Positions 43,278 to 52,581 of a stretch of DNA of 64,000 nt are shown here, one piece after another (the first letter of the stretch is position 1; the number at the start of each line of letters is the position of its first letter). This DNA comes from Chloroflexota bacterium (lineage in GTDB: Bacteria > Chloroflexota > Anaerolineae > JAAYZQ01). The stretch lies in contig JAGVRI010000012.1 of NCBI GenBank assembly GCA_018606645.1, positions 53,231 through 117,230 on the forward strand, given 5' to 3'. The notes beneath the pieces are model-generated. The model did no database searches. It saw only the letters and a program-made list of their open reading frames with translations, and was not told where the DNA came from. The position numbers and the translations under genes are program-made.

Positions 43278-43988
43278 ATGCGCGTGGATGGCCGTAAGTG
43301 GAACGAAATGCGGCCGGTCCGGATGACCGTTGGCTTTGTGGATTATGCGGAAGGTTCGGTCCTAATCGAGATGGGGCGGACCCGGGTGCTGTGTAACGCG
43401 AGCGTGGAGGCCTCCGTACCACCCTGGCGGGTGGGCAGCGGGGCCGGCTGGATCACAGCCGAGTATGCCCTGCTGCCGCGCTCTACCCAGCAGCGGACCC
43501 GGCGAGAGACATCGGGGTTGGGTGGGCGGACGCAGGAGATCCGGCGATTTATCGGCCGCAGCCTACGGGCTGTGGCAGACCTGACCAAGTTGAATGAACA
43601 AACGATTATCCTCGATTGCGATGTGCTTCAGGCAGACGGCGGTACCCGGACAGCAGCCATTACCGGAGGCTATGTCGCTCTGGCGCTGGCGGTACGCCAC
43701 CTGGAGGAACAGGGCCAGGTGGCGCCTGGGGTTCTCTCTTCCCAGGTGGCAGCGATCAGTTTAGGGGTGGTGGATGATCGTTTGTTGCTAGATCTGTGCT
43801 ATGAGGAGGATTCAAGAGCGACGGCCGATTTTAACGTGGTCATGACCGACGATGGCCGGTTGGTGGAAATCCAGGGGGCAGCGGAGGGCAGGCCCTTTAC
43901 CCGCCAGACCTTGGATGCTGTGCTTGACCTGGCCACCCAGGGACTTGAGCATCTGTTCACCCTCCAGCGACAGGTGCTCGAAAGATGA
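43278..43988 (+). CDS. rph: ribonuclease PH
   Basis: Phosphorolytic 3'-5' exoribonuclease that trims tRNA 3' ends. RVDGRKWNEMRPVRMTVGFV, GWITAEYALLPRSTQQRTRRE, IQEIRRFIGRSLRAV-like sequence, LDCDVLQADGGTRTAAITGG and the C-terminal EIQGAAEGRPFTRQTLD are all standard. Length 236 is normal. The next gene overlaps by 4 bases. The usual neighbour rdgB is not here. Confidence 0.95.
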   Translation: MRVDGRKWNEMRPVRMTVGFVDYAEGSVLIEMGRTRVLCNASVEASVPPWRVGSGAGWITAEYALLPRSTQQRTRRETSGLGGRTQEIRRFIGRSLRAVADLTKLNEQTIILDCDVLQADGGTRTAAITGGYVALALAVRHLEEQGQVAPGVLSSQVAAISLGVVDDRLLLDLCYEEDSRATADFNVVMTDDGRLVEIQGAAEGRPFTRQTLDAVLDLATQGLEHLFTLQRQVLER

Positions 43989-44659
43989 GGCGTCAATTGG
44001 TCCAGGCATTTCTGGTGTTGGTAGGGATTGGTCTGGCCAGTGTCCTGGCCGTTCTCGCCCTGCATGGATGGGTCGGGGCGCGGTACCGGACCCAGATCCA
44101 TACCGAGATCGCCCAGGTACCGCCCCGACCGGTGGCCATCGTCTTTGGCGCCGGTTACTGGCCGGACGGCCAGTTGAGCGACGCCTTGACCGACCGATTG
44201 GAGACAGCCATTGAACTGTATCAGGCGGGGAAGGTCAATAAATTGCTTCTCACCGGGGATAACCGCTTTGTGCATTATAACGAGCCGGCGGTCATGGCCC
44301 AGTATGCCCAGGCGCGGGGCGTTCCCTCGGAGGACCTGGTGTTGGATTATGCCGGGCGGAGGACCTACGATAGTTGCTATCGGGCCAAAGCCATCTTTGG
44401 AGTGGAGCGGGCGATCCTGGTCACCCAAGAGTTCCATCTGCCCCGGGCTCTGTTCCTTTGTGACCGGATCGGGCTGGATTCCATCGGGATCGTAGCCGAC
44501 CGGCATCGGTATGTCTATGCCCGGTGGTACCGGCTGCGCGAAGTACTGGCTCTGGTTCGGGCCTGGCTTGATGTGTCGTTGCTCCACCCATTACCCGTGC
44601 TGGGCGATCCGATCCCGGTAGATTGGCATAGTTGCGCCCGAACAAAAACATCGGACTGA
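43985..44659 (+). CDS. YdcF/SanA-like DUF218 protein
   Basis: A 224-residue protein with one N-terminal membrane anchor (about 8-27) and a DUF218 domain: AIVFGAGYWPDGQLSDALTD, LLTGDNRF, DLVLDYAGRRTYDSCYRA and LVTQEFHLPRALFLC. The SanA/ElyC/YdcF family is linked to cell-envelope integrity, vancomycin sensitivity and peptidoglycan or lipid carrier metabolism, with no defined enzymatic reaction. The domain faces the periplasm side. The start overlaps rph by 4 bases, so it is coupled. Confidence 0.85.
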   Translation: MRRQLVQAFLVLVGIGLASVLAVLALHGWVGARYRTQIHTEIAQVPPRPVAIVFGAGYWPDGQLSDALTDRLETAIELYQAGKVNKLLLTGDNRFVHYNEPAVMAQYAQARGVPSEDLVLDYAGRRTYDSCYRAKAIFGVERAILVTQEFHLPRALFLCDRIGLDSIGIVADRHRYVYARWYRLREVLALVRAWLDVSLLHPLPVLGDPIPVDWHSCARTKTSD

Positions 44660-44672
44660 AGGAGCCAATCCA

Positions 44673-46073
44673 GTGAAAGTGGAATTCCTTGGCGCGGTGC
44701 GGACCGTAACCGGCTCCATGCACTTGTTGACCGTCAACGGTTCCCAGATATTGCTCGATTGTGGACTGTTTCAGGGACGTCGGCAGGAGAGCATGGAGCG
44801 CAACCGCCATCTGCCTTTTAACGCCAGAGCCCTTGACGTTTTGATCCTCTCTCATGCTCATATTGACCACTCGGGGAACATTCCGAACCTGGTCAAGAAC
44901 GGGTTTACAGGCCATATCTACACCACCCCTGCCACTCGCGACCTCTGCTCAGCCATGCTTCGTGATGCCGGCCATATCCAGGAAGAGGATATTCGTTACG
45001 TAAACAAAAAGCGGGGCAAGCAAGGTCTTCCCCCTTTGGAGCCGCTGTATACGGTGGAGGAGGCGACCGAGAGCCTGAGAGGTTTTGTCAGTGTGGGATA
45101 TGATCGACCCTTCCAGGTAGCGCCGGGGGTGATGCTCACCTTTCGCGACGCCGGACATATCCTGGGATCGGCGATCGTCGTGCTCGATCTGGAGGAAAAA
45201 GGACAGAAGAGCCGACTGGTTTTCACCGGGGACCTGGGGCGCCGTGGGATGCCTATCTTGAGAGATCCTGAGCCGGTCGAGGGGGTAGACTATTTGATCA
45301 TCGAGAGCACGTATGGCGACCGGCAGCACGATCCGATCGAAACGATGGACAGGGCTTTGCGAGATGTGGTGTTGGACACCTACCAGCGCGGCGGCAAGGT
45401 GATCGTGCCCGCGTTTGCGGTAGGCCGCACCCAGGAGCTGGTCTACTCTTTACACCGTTTGACCGAAAGCGGTGATCTCCCGACGATGCCGATCTTTGTG
45501 GATAGCCCTCTGGCCCTGGACGTCACCGAGGTCTTTCGCCTCCATCCGGAGTGTTACGATAGAGAACTGAATCAGTTCATCGCCGGCGGCAATCATCGGG
45601 ACCCGTTTGGCTTTCACCGATTGACCTATATTCGCTCTGTAGAAGCATCGAAAGAACTGAATTCCCTGCAAGAGCCGGCGATCATCATCAGCGCCTCGGG
45701 GATGTGTGAGGCGGGACGCATTCTGCACCATTTGAAGAACAATATCGAAGACCCACGGAACACAGTACTCATCGTGGGCTGGCAGGCGCCGGACACCCTG
45801 GGCCGTCGACTGGTGGAACGTCAGCCGGTGGTCAAAATCTTTGGCGAGGAGTATCGGCTGAGGGCGCAGGTACAGACGATCAACAGTTTTAGCGCCCACG
45901 CCGATCGGGAGGAATTGCTGGCCTATGTCCGGCAGCTCGATAAGAGCCGCTTGAAAACGGTCTTTGTCATCCATGGCGAAGAGGCGTCCAGCCTGGCTCT
46001 GGCGGAAGGGATCCGAAATCTGGGGCTGGATCGCACCATCGTGCCTGCGCCCGGCGACAAATTCGAGTGGTAA
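44673..46073 (+). CDS. MBL-fold beta-CASP RNA-processing hydrolase
   Basis: A 466-residue metallo-beta-lactamase/beta-CASP nuclease, the group of RNase J and CPSF73. Motif 2 SHAHIDHSGNIP binds two metals; ISASGMCEAGRILHHLK and FSAHADREELLAYVRQ are the beta-CASP motif B and C parts. An RMMBL domain closes the protein. It could process or degrade RNA, as homologues do, but substrate specificity is unknown. It lies in the rph operon, which makes an RNA-processing role attractive. A GAAGGAGCC site precedes the ATG. Confidence 0.9.
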   Translation: MKVEFLGAVRTVTGSMHLLTVNGSQILLDCGLFQGRRQESMERNRHLPFNARALDVLILSHAHIDHSGNIPNLVKNGFTGHIYTTPATRDLCSAMLRDAGHIQEEDIRYVNKKRGKQGLPPLEPLYTVEEATESLRGFVSVGYDRPFQVAPGVMLTFRDAGHILGSAIVVLDLEEKGQKSRLVFTGDLGRRGMPILRDPEPVEGVDYLIIESTYGDRQHDPIETMDRALRDVVLDTYQRGGKVIVPAFAVGRTQELVYSLHRLTESGDLPTMPIFVDSPLALDVTEVFRLHPECYDRELNQFIAGGNHRDPFGFHRLTYIRSVEASKELNSLQEPAIIISASGMCEAGRILHHLKNNIEDPRNTVLIVGWQAPDTLGRRLVERQPVVKIFGEEYRLRAQVQTINSFSAHADREELLAYVRQLDKSRLKTVFVIHGEEASSLALAEGIRNLGLDRTIVPAPGDKFEW

Positions 46074-46080
46074 GGGTATC

Positions 46081-46106
46081 GGCCAGGGGAACTTGTTCCC
46101 CTGGCC
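46081..46106. terminator. bidirectional hairpin between the beta-CASP gene and mgtE
   Basis: GGCCAGGGGAA (46081-46091) pairs with 46096-46106 over 11 bp with a 4-base loop, between two convergent genes. No T-run is present on either side, so it may need Rho or act as a 3' stability hairpin. Confidence 0.55.
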
Positions 46107-46133
46107 ATGAATCCGTCCTGGTGCAGCCCTTCG

Positions 46134-47483
46134 TTACAAGCCGAGGATGGCGCCGGCGATCGAGAAATAGATGAACAACCCGGTGGCGTCCACCAGCGTA
46201 CTCATCACCGGGCCGGACACAATGGCCGGATCGATTCGGAAGCGGGCGGCCAGGAGCGGGAGCACCGAGCCGAGACCGTTGGCCCATATGACAATGGCCA
46301 TGATGGCCAGGGCCACGGTCAGCGCCAGGTCTGGAGTTGACCCCCACGTCAGGGCGCGGATGAAGGCAAAGGCAGCCATCCCTAACCCCAACAACAGGCC
46401 CACCCGCAATTCGTGCCACAGCGACCGGATGGCATCTCCCAGGTCAATATCGCCGATGGCCAGGGCGCGGATGATGGTGCTGGTCGTCTGGGAACCGGCG
46501 TTGCCGCCGGTGCCGATGAGCAGGGGCACAAAGAACGAGAGGGCCACGACCGCCTTTAACTCATCCTCGAAGAAACGCAGCACGCTGCCGGTCAGGCTTT
46601 CGGTGATAAACAGGATCAGCAGCCAGCCAATCCGTTTGCGAAAGATGGAAAAGACGCTGGTGTCCAGGTACGATCGATCCAATGGCTGGGCACCACCGAG
46701 GCGCTGGATGTCCTCGGTCGCCTCTTGCTCTAACACATCCACCACATCATCAATGGTGACAATGCCGAGGAGCACACCGTTGGCATCCACGACCGGCAGG
46801 GCCAGCAGGTCGTAGCGGGACATCAGTCGGGCGCATTCTTCCTGGTCGGTACCGACCTGGACCGAGATCACTTCCGGGTCCATGATCTGCCCGATCGGGG
46901 TGTCGGGATCGGCCACGATGAGATGACGAAGGCTGACGACACCGCACAAACGTCGGTGCGCATCCACGACGAACAGATAATACACCGACTCGGCTTCCGG
47001 TTTCCAATCGCGGATGGCCTGGATCGCTTCGGCGGCGGTCATCCGTGGGCGGAGAGCCAGGAACTCGGAGGTCATCAGGCCGCCGGCGCTGTCATCGGGG
47101 TGGAGCAACAGGGGGCGGACTTCATCGGCATCCTCCATGCCAGCCAGCACTGCCTGGGCCTGGTCCGGATCAATATCGCCGAGAAGGTCTGCCGCCTCGT
47201 CCGGTTCCATCTCGTCCACGATGCGGATCACCGCCTCTGTGGGAAGGCTGGACACCAGTTCAGCTGCTTCCTCGTCATCCAGCTCTTCGAGGATATCAGC
47301 CGAATCAGCCGGATTCAGTTCAGGCAGCAAGGAGACCTGATCTTCGTCATCCAGCTCGGCAAAAACGTCCGCCTGATCTGCTGGACGGAGCGACTCGATG
47401 ATCTCCACCGCGCTGGTCAGGTCATCGCGCTCCAGAGCAGCACGGACACGCGCCAGGACAGCATCCAGGGCGAATGGTTCCAT
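46134..47483 (-). CDS. mgtE: MgtE-type magnesium transporter
   Basis: A 449-residue Mg2+ channel/transporter: acidic superhelical N domain with repeated LDDEDQ/LDDEEA blocks, a pair of CBS domains (about 130-260), and a C-terminal membrane domain with five helices containing FFVPLLIGTGGNAGSQTTST, the selectivity-region signature. The N and CBS domains sense Mg2+ and close the pore in known MgtE. The ATG at 47483 has GGAGG 6 bases upstream. Transcription likely starts at about 47728 from a perfect promoter, leaving a leader of about 245 bases whose folding could control this Shine-Dalgarno sequence. Confidence 0.94.
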   Translation of the reverse strand: MEPFALDAVLARVRAALERDDLTSAVEIIESLRPADQADVFAELDDEDQVSLLPELNPADSADILEELDDEEAAELVSSLPTEAVIRIVDEMEPDEAADLLGDIDPDQAQAVLAGMEDADEVRPLLLHPDDSAGGLMTSEFLALRPRMTAAEAIQAIRDWKPEAESVYYLFVVDAHRRLCGVVSLRHLIVADPDTPIGQIMDPEVISVQVGTDQEECARLMSRYDLLALPVVDANGVLLGIVTIDDVVDVLEQEATEDIQRLGGAQPLDRSYLDTSVFSIFRKRIGWLLILFITESLTGSVLRFFEDELKAVVALSFFVPLLIGTGGNAGSQTTSTIIRALAIGDIDLGDAIRSLWHELRVGLLLGLGMAAFAFIRALTWGSTPDLALTVALAIMAIVIWANGLGSVLPLLAARFRIDPAIVSGPVMSTLVDATGLFIYFSIAGAILGL

Positions 47484-47734
47484 GGAACACCTCCGGGAGT
47501 CCAAACCCCCGGAGGCCCGGGTCTCAGAGAGGTCCTGCCTTCCGGGGGCTAAAGTATTCGGTTGGCAGGTTGAAGACGGGAACCGCGCTTCCTACTACGC
47601 GATGCAGGCCCGTCTTCCGATTCGAATTCGTCCATCACCTACAACTACTGATCTTTCCCAGCCCACACAACGGGTTTCTCTCCCACTCGGTTCCCCACCC
47701 CACGACGTCTCGTGGAAGCCGAGGGTAGAAACCC
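47484..47734 (-). promoter_or_regulatory. structured mgtE leader RNA, possible riboswitch
   Basis: Between the promoter and mgtE lies a leader with several perfect stems: CCACGA/TCGTGG (47700-47705 with 47710-47715) inside CTCGG/CCGAG (47686-47690 with 47719-47723), and GAAGACGGG (47572-47580 with 47609-47617). At the end, segment B (47506-47515) can pair with A (47541-47548) or with C (47490-47497). C contains the GGAGG ribosome site of mgtE, so the two pairings are exclusive and would turn translation on or off. I could not match the known M-box consensus. Confidence 0.6.
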
Positions 47735-47763
47735 ATTATATTCTTCCCTTCCTGGTCTGTCAA
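47735..47763 (-). promoter_or_regulatory. perfect consensus promoter of mgtE
   Basis: Minus strand TTGACA (complement of 47758-47763), exactly 17 bases, and TATAAT (complement of 47735-47740). An inverted repeat GGGTTTCT/AGAAACCC (47672-47679 with 47727-47734) touches the expected start site. The stretch 47764-47919 upstream shows nothing else that I recognise. Confidence 0.85.
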
Positions 47764-47919
47764 TTTCGCGAGCCGTCATGGTAGGGGTAGTGCAAGGTCC
47801 AGCACCCAGTGGGAGTGGAGGCTTGAGCTGGAACAGAATCACGCAGAACTCAGCTAAAGCTTAAGCCGCAGTGGGCTGGCCAACCTACTTGGCAAGCCGT
47901 ACCCCCGTTTCGGTCAGGC

Positions 47920-47947
47920 TTGACTCTATGAACATTTGTGCTATAAT
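47920..47947 (+). promoter_or_regulatory. promoter of the radical SAM/HhH gene
   Basis: TTGACT (47920-47925), 16-base spacer, TATAAT (47942-47947); the ATG follows at 47966 after AAGGGGG, so the 5' leader is only about 10 bases. Confidence 0.7.
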
Positions 47948-47965
47948 TAAATCAAGGGGGAGAAC

Positions 47966-49096
47966 ATGGATGTGGAGCAAAAGATAGAGGCGTTGGGCGA
48001 ATCAGCCCAGTTCGATTTGTGCAACGCCTGCGGGGCGGCAACCCGCACCCGCGACGATCTGGGCCGATGGATCTATCCCACTCCCTTGCCCGACGGCAGG
48101 CTGGTGCGCGTTCTCAAAGTACTGATGACTAATGCCTGCGAGAAGAATTGCTACTATTGCGCCACCCGGGCCAGCCGGGACATCCCGCGTGTCTCTTTTC
48201 AACCGGAGGAGTTGGCTTCCGCCTTTGACCGGATGCATCGCGCCGGGCTGGTGGATGGATTGTTCCTCAGTTCTGGAATCGGCGGCGGGGCCGAACGGGC
48301 GATGGACCGCATGATCGCCTGTGTGGAACTGGTCCGTCTCCGATACGCCTTTCGAGGCTACATTCATCTGAAGATATTGCCCGGCGCTTCGGAGGCACAC
48401 ATTGAGCGAGCCGTGCAGTTGGCCCATCGCGTCTCGGTCAATCTAGAAGCGCCGGATGCAGAGCATCTGATGGCCATCGCCCCGCACAAGGACTTTCGCG
48501 AGTTGATTCAGCCGATAGAAGTCGTCAAGCGCCTGATCGAGGCTGGTGAAGGGCGATGGGCTCCCTCCGGACAAACGACGCAGTTCGTGGTCGGGGCAGC
48601 GGGTGAATCGGATCAGGAGATCCTATCCACCACCGTGCGGCTTTACCAGGAGTTGAGGCTGAAGCGCGCCTATTTCAGTGCCTTCCAGCCCATTCCCGGC
48701 ACGCCGCTAGAGGGGTTGCCCCCCACTCCCGCCTGGCGGGAGCACCGCCTCTATCAGGCTGACTGGCTGCTGCGCTTTTACGGGTTCACCTTCGACGATC
48801 TGGTGTTCGACGCCCACGGCAATCTGCCTCGCCGGGCCGACCCGAAGATGATGTATGCCCGCACCCATCCAGAACTCTTTCCAGTGGAAGTCAACCGGGC
48901 TTCGCGCGAAGAGTTGCTCCGTGTGCCAGGGCTGGGCCCCAAAGCGGTGGCCCACATCCTGCGCTGGCGGCGGCAAGGCGCCTTGCGGGAACTCGCCGAC
49001 CTGAGAAAGGCCGGAGCGGTGACCGAACGAGCGGCCCCCTTTATCCTCCTGGATGGCAGACGCCCTCCCCACCAATTATCGCTATGGGATGAATAG
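47966..49096 (+). CDS. radical SAM protein with helix-hairpin-helix tail (putative DNA modification/repair)
   Basis: A 376-residue radical SAM enzyme: MTNACEKNCYYCATRAS carries the C-x3-C-x2-C cluster ligands (Cys58, 62, 65), LFLSSGIGGG follows the barrel, and NRASREELLRVPGLGPKAVAHI is a C-terminal helix-hairpin-helix DNA-binding motif. This architecture matches a family often named putative DNA modification/repair radical SAM protein. An extra pair, Cys19 and Cys22 (FDLCNACG), is near the start. The usual partner, a uracil-DNA glycosylase-like (TIGR03915) gene, is not adjacent. The reaction is unknown. Confidence 0.87.
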   Translation: MDVEQKIEALGESAQFDLCNACGAATRTRDDLGRWIYPTPLPDGRLVRVLKVLMTNACEKNCYYCATRASRDIPRVSFQPEELASAFDRMHRAGLVDGLFLSSGIGGGAERAMDRMIACVELVRLRYAFRGYIHLKILPGASEAHIERAVQLAHRVSVNLEAPDAEHLMAIAPHKDFRELIQPIEVVKRLIEAGEGRWAPSGQTTQFVVGAAGESDQEILSTTVRLYQELRLKRAYFSAFQPIPGTPLEGLPPTPAWREHRLYQADWLLRFYGFTFDDLVFDAHGNLPRRADPKMMYARTHPELFPVEVNRASREELLRVPGLGPKAVAHILRWRRQGALRELADLRKAGAVTERAAPFILLDGRRPPHQLSLWDE

Positions 49097-49124
49097 CCTC
49101 CCCTGACTGTCCGAACCGGTGCTG

Positions 49125-49258
49125 CTTCGAAAATAGACGGCTCCCCTCGCGCGGGAGTCGAGGCTTCAGTCGGTCAACCGCCTGAAGGCTCCACTCCCGC
49201 CTCCCTTCGAAAATCGACCGCGATATAGGCTCCCGCAGGTTCGGAACCTATGGGAGGG
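49125..49258. repeat. dispersed hairpin repeat, two tandem units (copy 2)
   Basis: CTTCGAAAATAGACGG at 49125 and CTTCGAAAATCGACCG at 49205 each lead into CTCCC...GGGAG. The second unit has a near-perfect palindrome AGGTTCGGAACCT (49237-49249) within the CTCCC/GGGAG arms. Confidence 0.6.
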
Positions 49259-49400
49259 CTGCGTCGCGCGTCCCCACTGGCGGGCGCCTGGGCCGCTGGC
49301 CTCACGGGCGCGGCTTCATCCACCGCCCTATTTCATCCCTCGTGGCGCCCCACCGGCCATGGCTGCTCCATCGTTGACGCCGGCGGTTGCGTGGGCGTAA

Positions 49401-49429
49401 TTGTCCAACGCGCGCTTTTCAAGTATAAT
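49401..49429 (+). promoter_or_regulatory. promoter of the peptidase operon
   Basis: TTGTCC (49401-49406), 17-base spacer, TATAAT (49424-49429); the peptidase ATG is at 49509. Confidence 0.65.
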
Positions 49430-49508
49430 GCAGGCAGTTGACTTTTGGGGGGATTCCCCGACTGCTCGAGGAAGTATCAACCCTTGACAGATGCCTGAGG
49501 GAGGAACC

Positions 49509-51533
49509 ATGAAACCACTGCGACACACAGTAGAACCGATCTGGCAAGAGTTCTCGGGAGAAGCTGCCTGGCAAACGGTCGCCGATCTGAGCCGTTTTCA
49601 CCGCCTGCAGGCCAGCCCCGGGTATCGGCAGGCCGCCCAATGGGTCTGGCAACGGCTGAGCAGCTACGGAATTGCGGCCGAGATACTCTCCTATCCGGCC
49701 AACGAACAGACCCAGTTTTGGGCCTGCCGCAGTTTTCAGGAATGGGATTGCACCGAAGCGAGTCTGCACTTGATTGCGCCTTCCGAAGAGCAAAGGGAAC
49801 TGGCGGATTTCCGCGCCTCTCCCCTGGCCATCATCCAACGCAGCGCGCCGTTTGACGGAGAGGCAGAGGTAGTCCTGCTGGAAGATGGGGAAGAGGAAGA
49901 GGAGTATGCCGGGCTGGAGGTCGCGGGCAAGGTGGTCCTCAGCCGTGGCGACCTGCGGCGCGTGGTTGAACTGGCCGTGCAACAGCGCGGCGCGGTGGGC
50001 ATCCTGTTCGATGGGATGCGGCCCTTAGATCCTGTGCGTCCCGAAGGGGACCTGGCCGATGTTCGGCAATACACCTCCTTCTGGTGGCAGCCGGGTGACA
50101 CGAAATGCTTTGGCTTTGTGCTGACGCCCCGCCAAGGTCAGGCGCTGCGACGCCTGCTCAAAAAGGCGACGGAGCCGGTTCGGGTCCGCGCCAGAGTGGT
50201 GAGCCGATTGTACGACGGTGCGCTGGAGGTGGTCTCGGCCATGATCCCCGGCCAAACGGACCGGGAGGTGCTAGTGGTGGCTCACCTCTGCCATCCCTTG
50301 CCCTCCGCCAACGATAATGCTTCCGGCGCAGCCGCCATCCTGGAGGCAGCACGGACTCTGCATTCGCTCATTGCCGCTGGACGACTATCGCAACCCAGGC
50401 GCACCATCCGCTTCCTCTGGGTCCCGGAGATGACCGGTACGTTTGCCTATTTGGCCGGCCGCGAGGCAGATCTGGACCGGATGATCGCCGGGATCAACCT
50501 CGACATGGTCGGTGAAGATCAGGAACAGACGGGGAGCGCCTGGTTGATCGAGCGTCCCCCGGAAGCAGCCGCTTCCTTTGCCCCGGATTTACTGGCACGC
50601 CTCCGAGATGAGCTGCCAGGACTGAAAGGAATGACTGGCGTCTCGTCCAGTCACACCGGGTCGGCTGAATATCTCCTCTATCGTCAAGCAGAGGTGGCGT
50701 TTTCTGGCGGGAGCGACCATTATGTGCTCTCGGACCCCAGCGTAGGCATCCCCACGCCGATGCTCATTCAGTGGCCTGACCGCTTTTACCACACCTCAGC
50801 CGACACTCCGGACCGAACCGATCCGCAGAGCCTGGCCCGATCCGGATCGCTGGCAGCCGCCTACGCCTACTGGCTGGCCACTGCCGGACTGGAGGAGGCA
50901 ACCTGGCTGGGATACGAGATGATGGCCCGTTTCAAGACCCGGCTCGTGCAGGTGGCACAGGCAGCGGTCAACGAACTCCTGTCGCTCAGCGCCGCCGAGG
51001 AGATGGCTGAATCGATCTCCCGCCTCGATCGCCGATTGTCGTACTTGCTGGATCGTCATCGGGCAGCGCTGCGGACCTTGGAGCGGCTGGCACCGGTCGA
51101 ATGCCTGGTGACCGAACTGCATAAAGAAGCCCAGCGCGTGGCCGAACAGGAACTGGCCTGGGTCAAAAACGCATTAGACCTCCACGCGGTCGGCTCGAAA
51201 CTGGAGGCCTTGCCTTCTCCCCGTCCCAAAACGTTATCGGAAGAGGAGCAGCAGGCAGCGGCTTTGGTTCCGAACCGACGGGTGCGGGGACCGATCTCCT
51301 TGCGAGATCATTGGCACCGCCTCGAACGCCAGGAGCGAGAGGCATGGCACAGCCTGCTCAAGGCGCGCAAGGGGCGGACCCATGATACGCTCACGTCCCT
51401 GGCTCTCTATTGGGCCAATGGCTCTCGTTCGGTGCTCGAAATCGTAGAGCTTGTCGAACTGGAGACCGGCGTCCGGGATGTAGAGTTGCTGTTGGCCTAT
51501 TTTCGCATCCTGCGAAAATTAGGTCTGGCATGA
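49509..51533 (+). CDS. M28/DUF4910-like zinc aminopeptidase with PA-like domain
   Basis: A 674-residue protein without signal peptide. A PA-like insert lies at about 95-220. The peptidase core has [19 protein letters not shown] (zinc-binding His and Asp), [14 protein letters not shown] (catalytic Glu region), [10 protein letters not shown] and [15 protein letters not shown] (zinc His). About 150 C-terminal residues form a helical stretch and a winged-helix-like end ([20 protein letters not shown]). It would remove N-terminal residues from peptides or cleave a related amide; the substrate is unknown. It is followed after 13 bases by galE, suggesting an operon with the glycan genes. ATG 49509 is chosen by GGAGG. 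Confidence 0.83.
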   Translation: MKPLRHTVEPIWQEFSGEAAWQTVADLSRFHRLQASPGYRQAAQWVWQRLSSYGIAAEILSYPANEQTQFWACRSFQEWDCTEASLHLIAPSEEQRELADFRASPLAIIQRSAPFDGEAEVVLLEDGEEEEEYAGLEVAGKVVLSRGDLRRVVELAVQQRGAVGILFDGMRPLDPVRPEGDLADVRQYTSFWWQPGDTKCFGFVLTPRQGQALRRLLKKATEPVRVRARVVSRLYDGALEVVSAMIPGQTDREVLVVAHLCHPLPSANDNASGAAAILEAARTLHSLIAAGRLSQPRRTIRFLWVPEMTGTFAYLAGREADLDRMIAGINLDMVGEDQEQTGSAWLIERPPEAAASFAPDLLARLRDELPGLKGMTGVSSSHTGSAEYLLYRQAEVAFSGGSDHYVLSDPSVGIPTPMLIQWPDRFYHTSADTPDRTDPQSLARSGSLAAAYAYWLATAGLEEATWLGYEMMARFKTRLVQVAQAAVNELLSLSAAEEMAESISRLDRRLSYLLDRHRAALRTLERLAPVECLVTELHKEAQRVAEQELAWVKNALDLHAVGSKLEALPSPRPKTLSEEEQQAAALVPNRRVRGPISLRDHWHRLERQEREAWHSLLKARKGRTHDTLTSLALYWANGSRSVLEIVELVELETGVRDVELLLAYFRILRKLGLA

Positions 51534-51546
51534 GAGGAGCAGTTCG

Positions 51547-52554
51547 ATGCACATTCTGGTGACGGGCGGGGCCGGGTACATTGGCAGCGTGGTCGTCGAG
51601 GAACTGATCCGCCAGGGGGAGCGAGTCACCGTCCTGGACAATCTCTCCCAGGGACACCGTGCCGCCGTGCATCCAGAGGCGGCGTTTTACCTGGGCGATC
51701 TGTCGGATCGGGAAACCTTGCGCACCCTCTTTTCCCGGCAGCGGTTTGATGCGGTGATGCATTTTGCGTCCAACACGCTGGTCGGCGAATCGATGGAACA
51801 ACCGTTCAAGTATATCGGTGATAATGTAGTGAACGGGCTGAATCTGTTGCGGACCATGGTGGAGCATGGGGTGCATCGCTTTATCCTCTCCTCCACGGCC
51901 AACCTCTTTAGCCAGCCGGTCCAGATCCCGATTGCGGAGACAGAGTCCATTGTGCCTGGCAGCCCGTATGGCGAATCCAAATTCATCCTGGAGCGGATTT
52001 TGGATTGGCTGGATCGCATCTACGGCCTTCGGTACGCCTCGTTGCGGTACTTTAACGCCGCCGGAGCGACCTCAGAGCGGGGCGAGGATCATGACCCGGA
52101 AACCCACCTGATCCCTCTGGTGCTCCGGGTGGCATTGGGCCAACGGGATCATATCACCGTGTACGGCACCGATTATCCCACCCGTGACGGCACCTGCGTG
52201 CGCGATTATATCCACGTTCTCGACCTGGCCCAGGCTCACATCCTGGCGTTGCGCGCTCTGAACGAGGGCAGCCGCACCTACAACCTGGGCAATGGGCTGG
52301 GCTATACCGTGCGCGAGGTGATCGAGACAGCCCGGCAAGTGACCGGGCATCCCATCCCCGCCCGTGACGGAGCCCGACGGCCCGGCGATCCGCCGGTCCT
52401 GGTGGCCAGTTCGGACAAGATCTGGCGGGAACTGGGTTGGCGTCCGCGCTACCCCGCTCTGCGGGACATCATCCAGAGTGCCTGGGACTGGCACCGCGCT
52501 CATCCGTACGGCTATGAGGATGAGGACGGTTCAGGTCCCAGGAACACACCGTGA
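51547..52554 (+). CDS. galE: UDP-glucose 4-epimerase
   Basis: A 335-residue short-chain epimerase that interconverts UDP-glucose and UDP-galactose (or the N-acetyl forms). [16 protein letters not shown] is the NAD-binding motif, SSTANLF and [10 protein letters not shown] contain the catalytic Ser/Thr, Tyr and Lys, and YFNAAGA is the GalE signature. GAGGAG precedes the ATG. It supplies sugar nucleotides for the glycosyltransferases downstream, by context. Confidence 0.93.
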   Translation: MHILVTGGAGYIGSVVVEELIRQGERVTVLDNLSQGHRAAVHPEAAFYLGDLSDRETLRTLFSRQRFDAVMHFASNTLVGESMEQPFKYIGDNVVNGLNLLRTMVEHGVHRFILSSTANLFSQPVQIPIAETESIVPGSPYGESKFILERILDWLDRIYGLRYASLRYFNAAGATSERGEDHDPETHLIPLVLRVALGQRDHITVYGTDYPTRDGTCVRDYIHVLDLAQAHILALRALNEGSRTYNLGNGLGYTVREVIETARQVTGHPIPARDGARRPGDPPVLVASSDKIWRELGWRPRYPALRDIIQSAWDWHRAHPYGYEDEDGSGPRNTP

Positions 52555-52581
52555 TCGATGGCTCGCTGGGAGGTGCACCTC

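Larger units (their letters stand above)
49097..49508. other. repeat-rich intergenic region
   Basis: 412 bases without a gene, holding two tandem units of a hairpin repeat (49125-49157 and 49205-49258), a nearby inverted repeat of GCTTCAG/CTGAAGG type, and a promoter at 49401-49429. Confidence 0.6.

Noticed and set aside
47484..47734. M-box (ykoK) riboswitch assignment
   Set aside because: M-box elements often precede mgtE, but I could not match the conserved M-box core bases by eye; left as an unassigned structured leader.
49097..49508. tRNA gene at the GTTCGGAACC motif
   Set aside because: The motif is part of a palindrome in the hairpin repeat; no acceptor stem or anticodon arm can be drawn.
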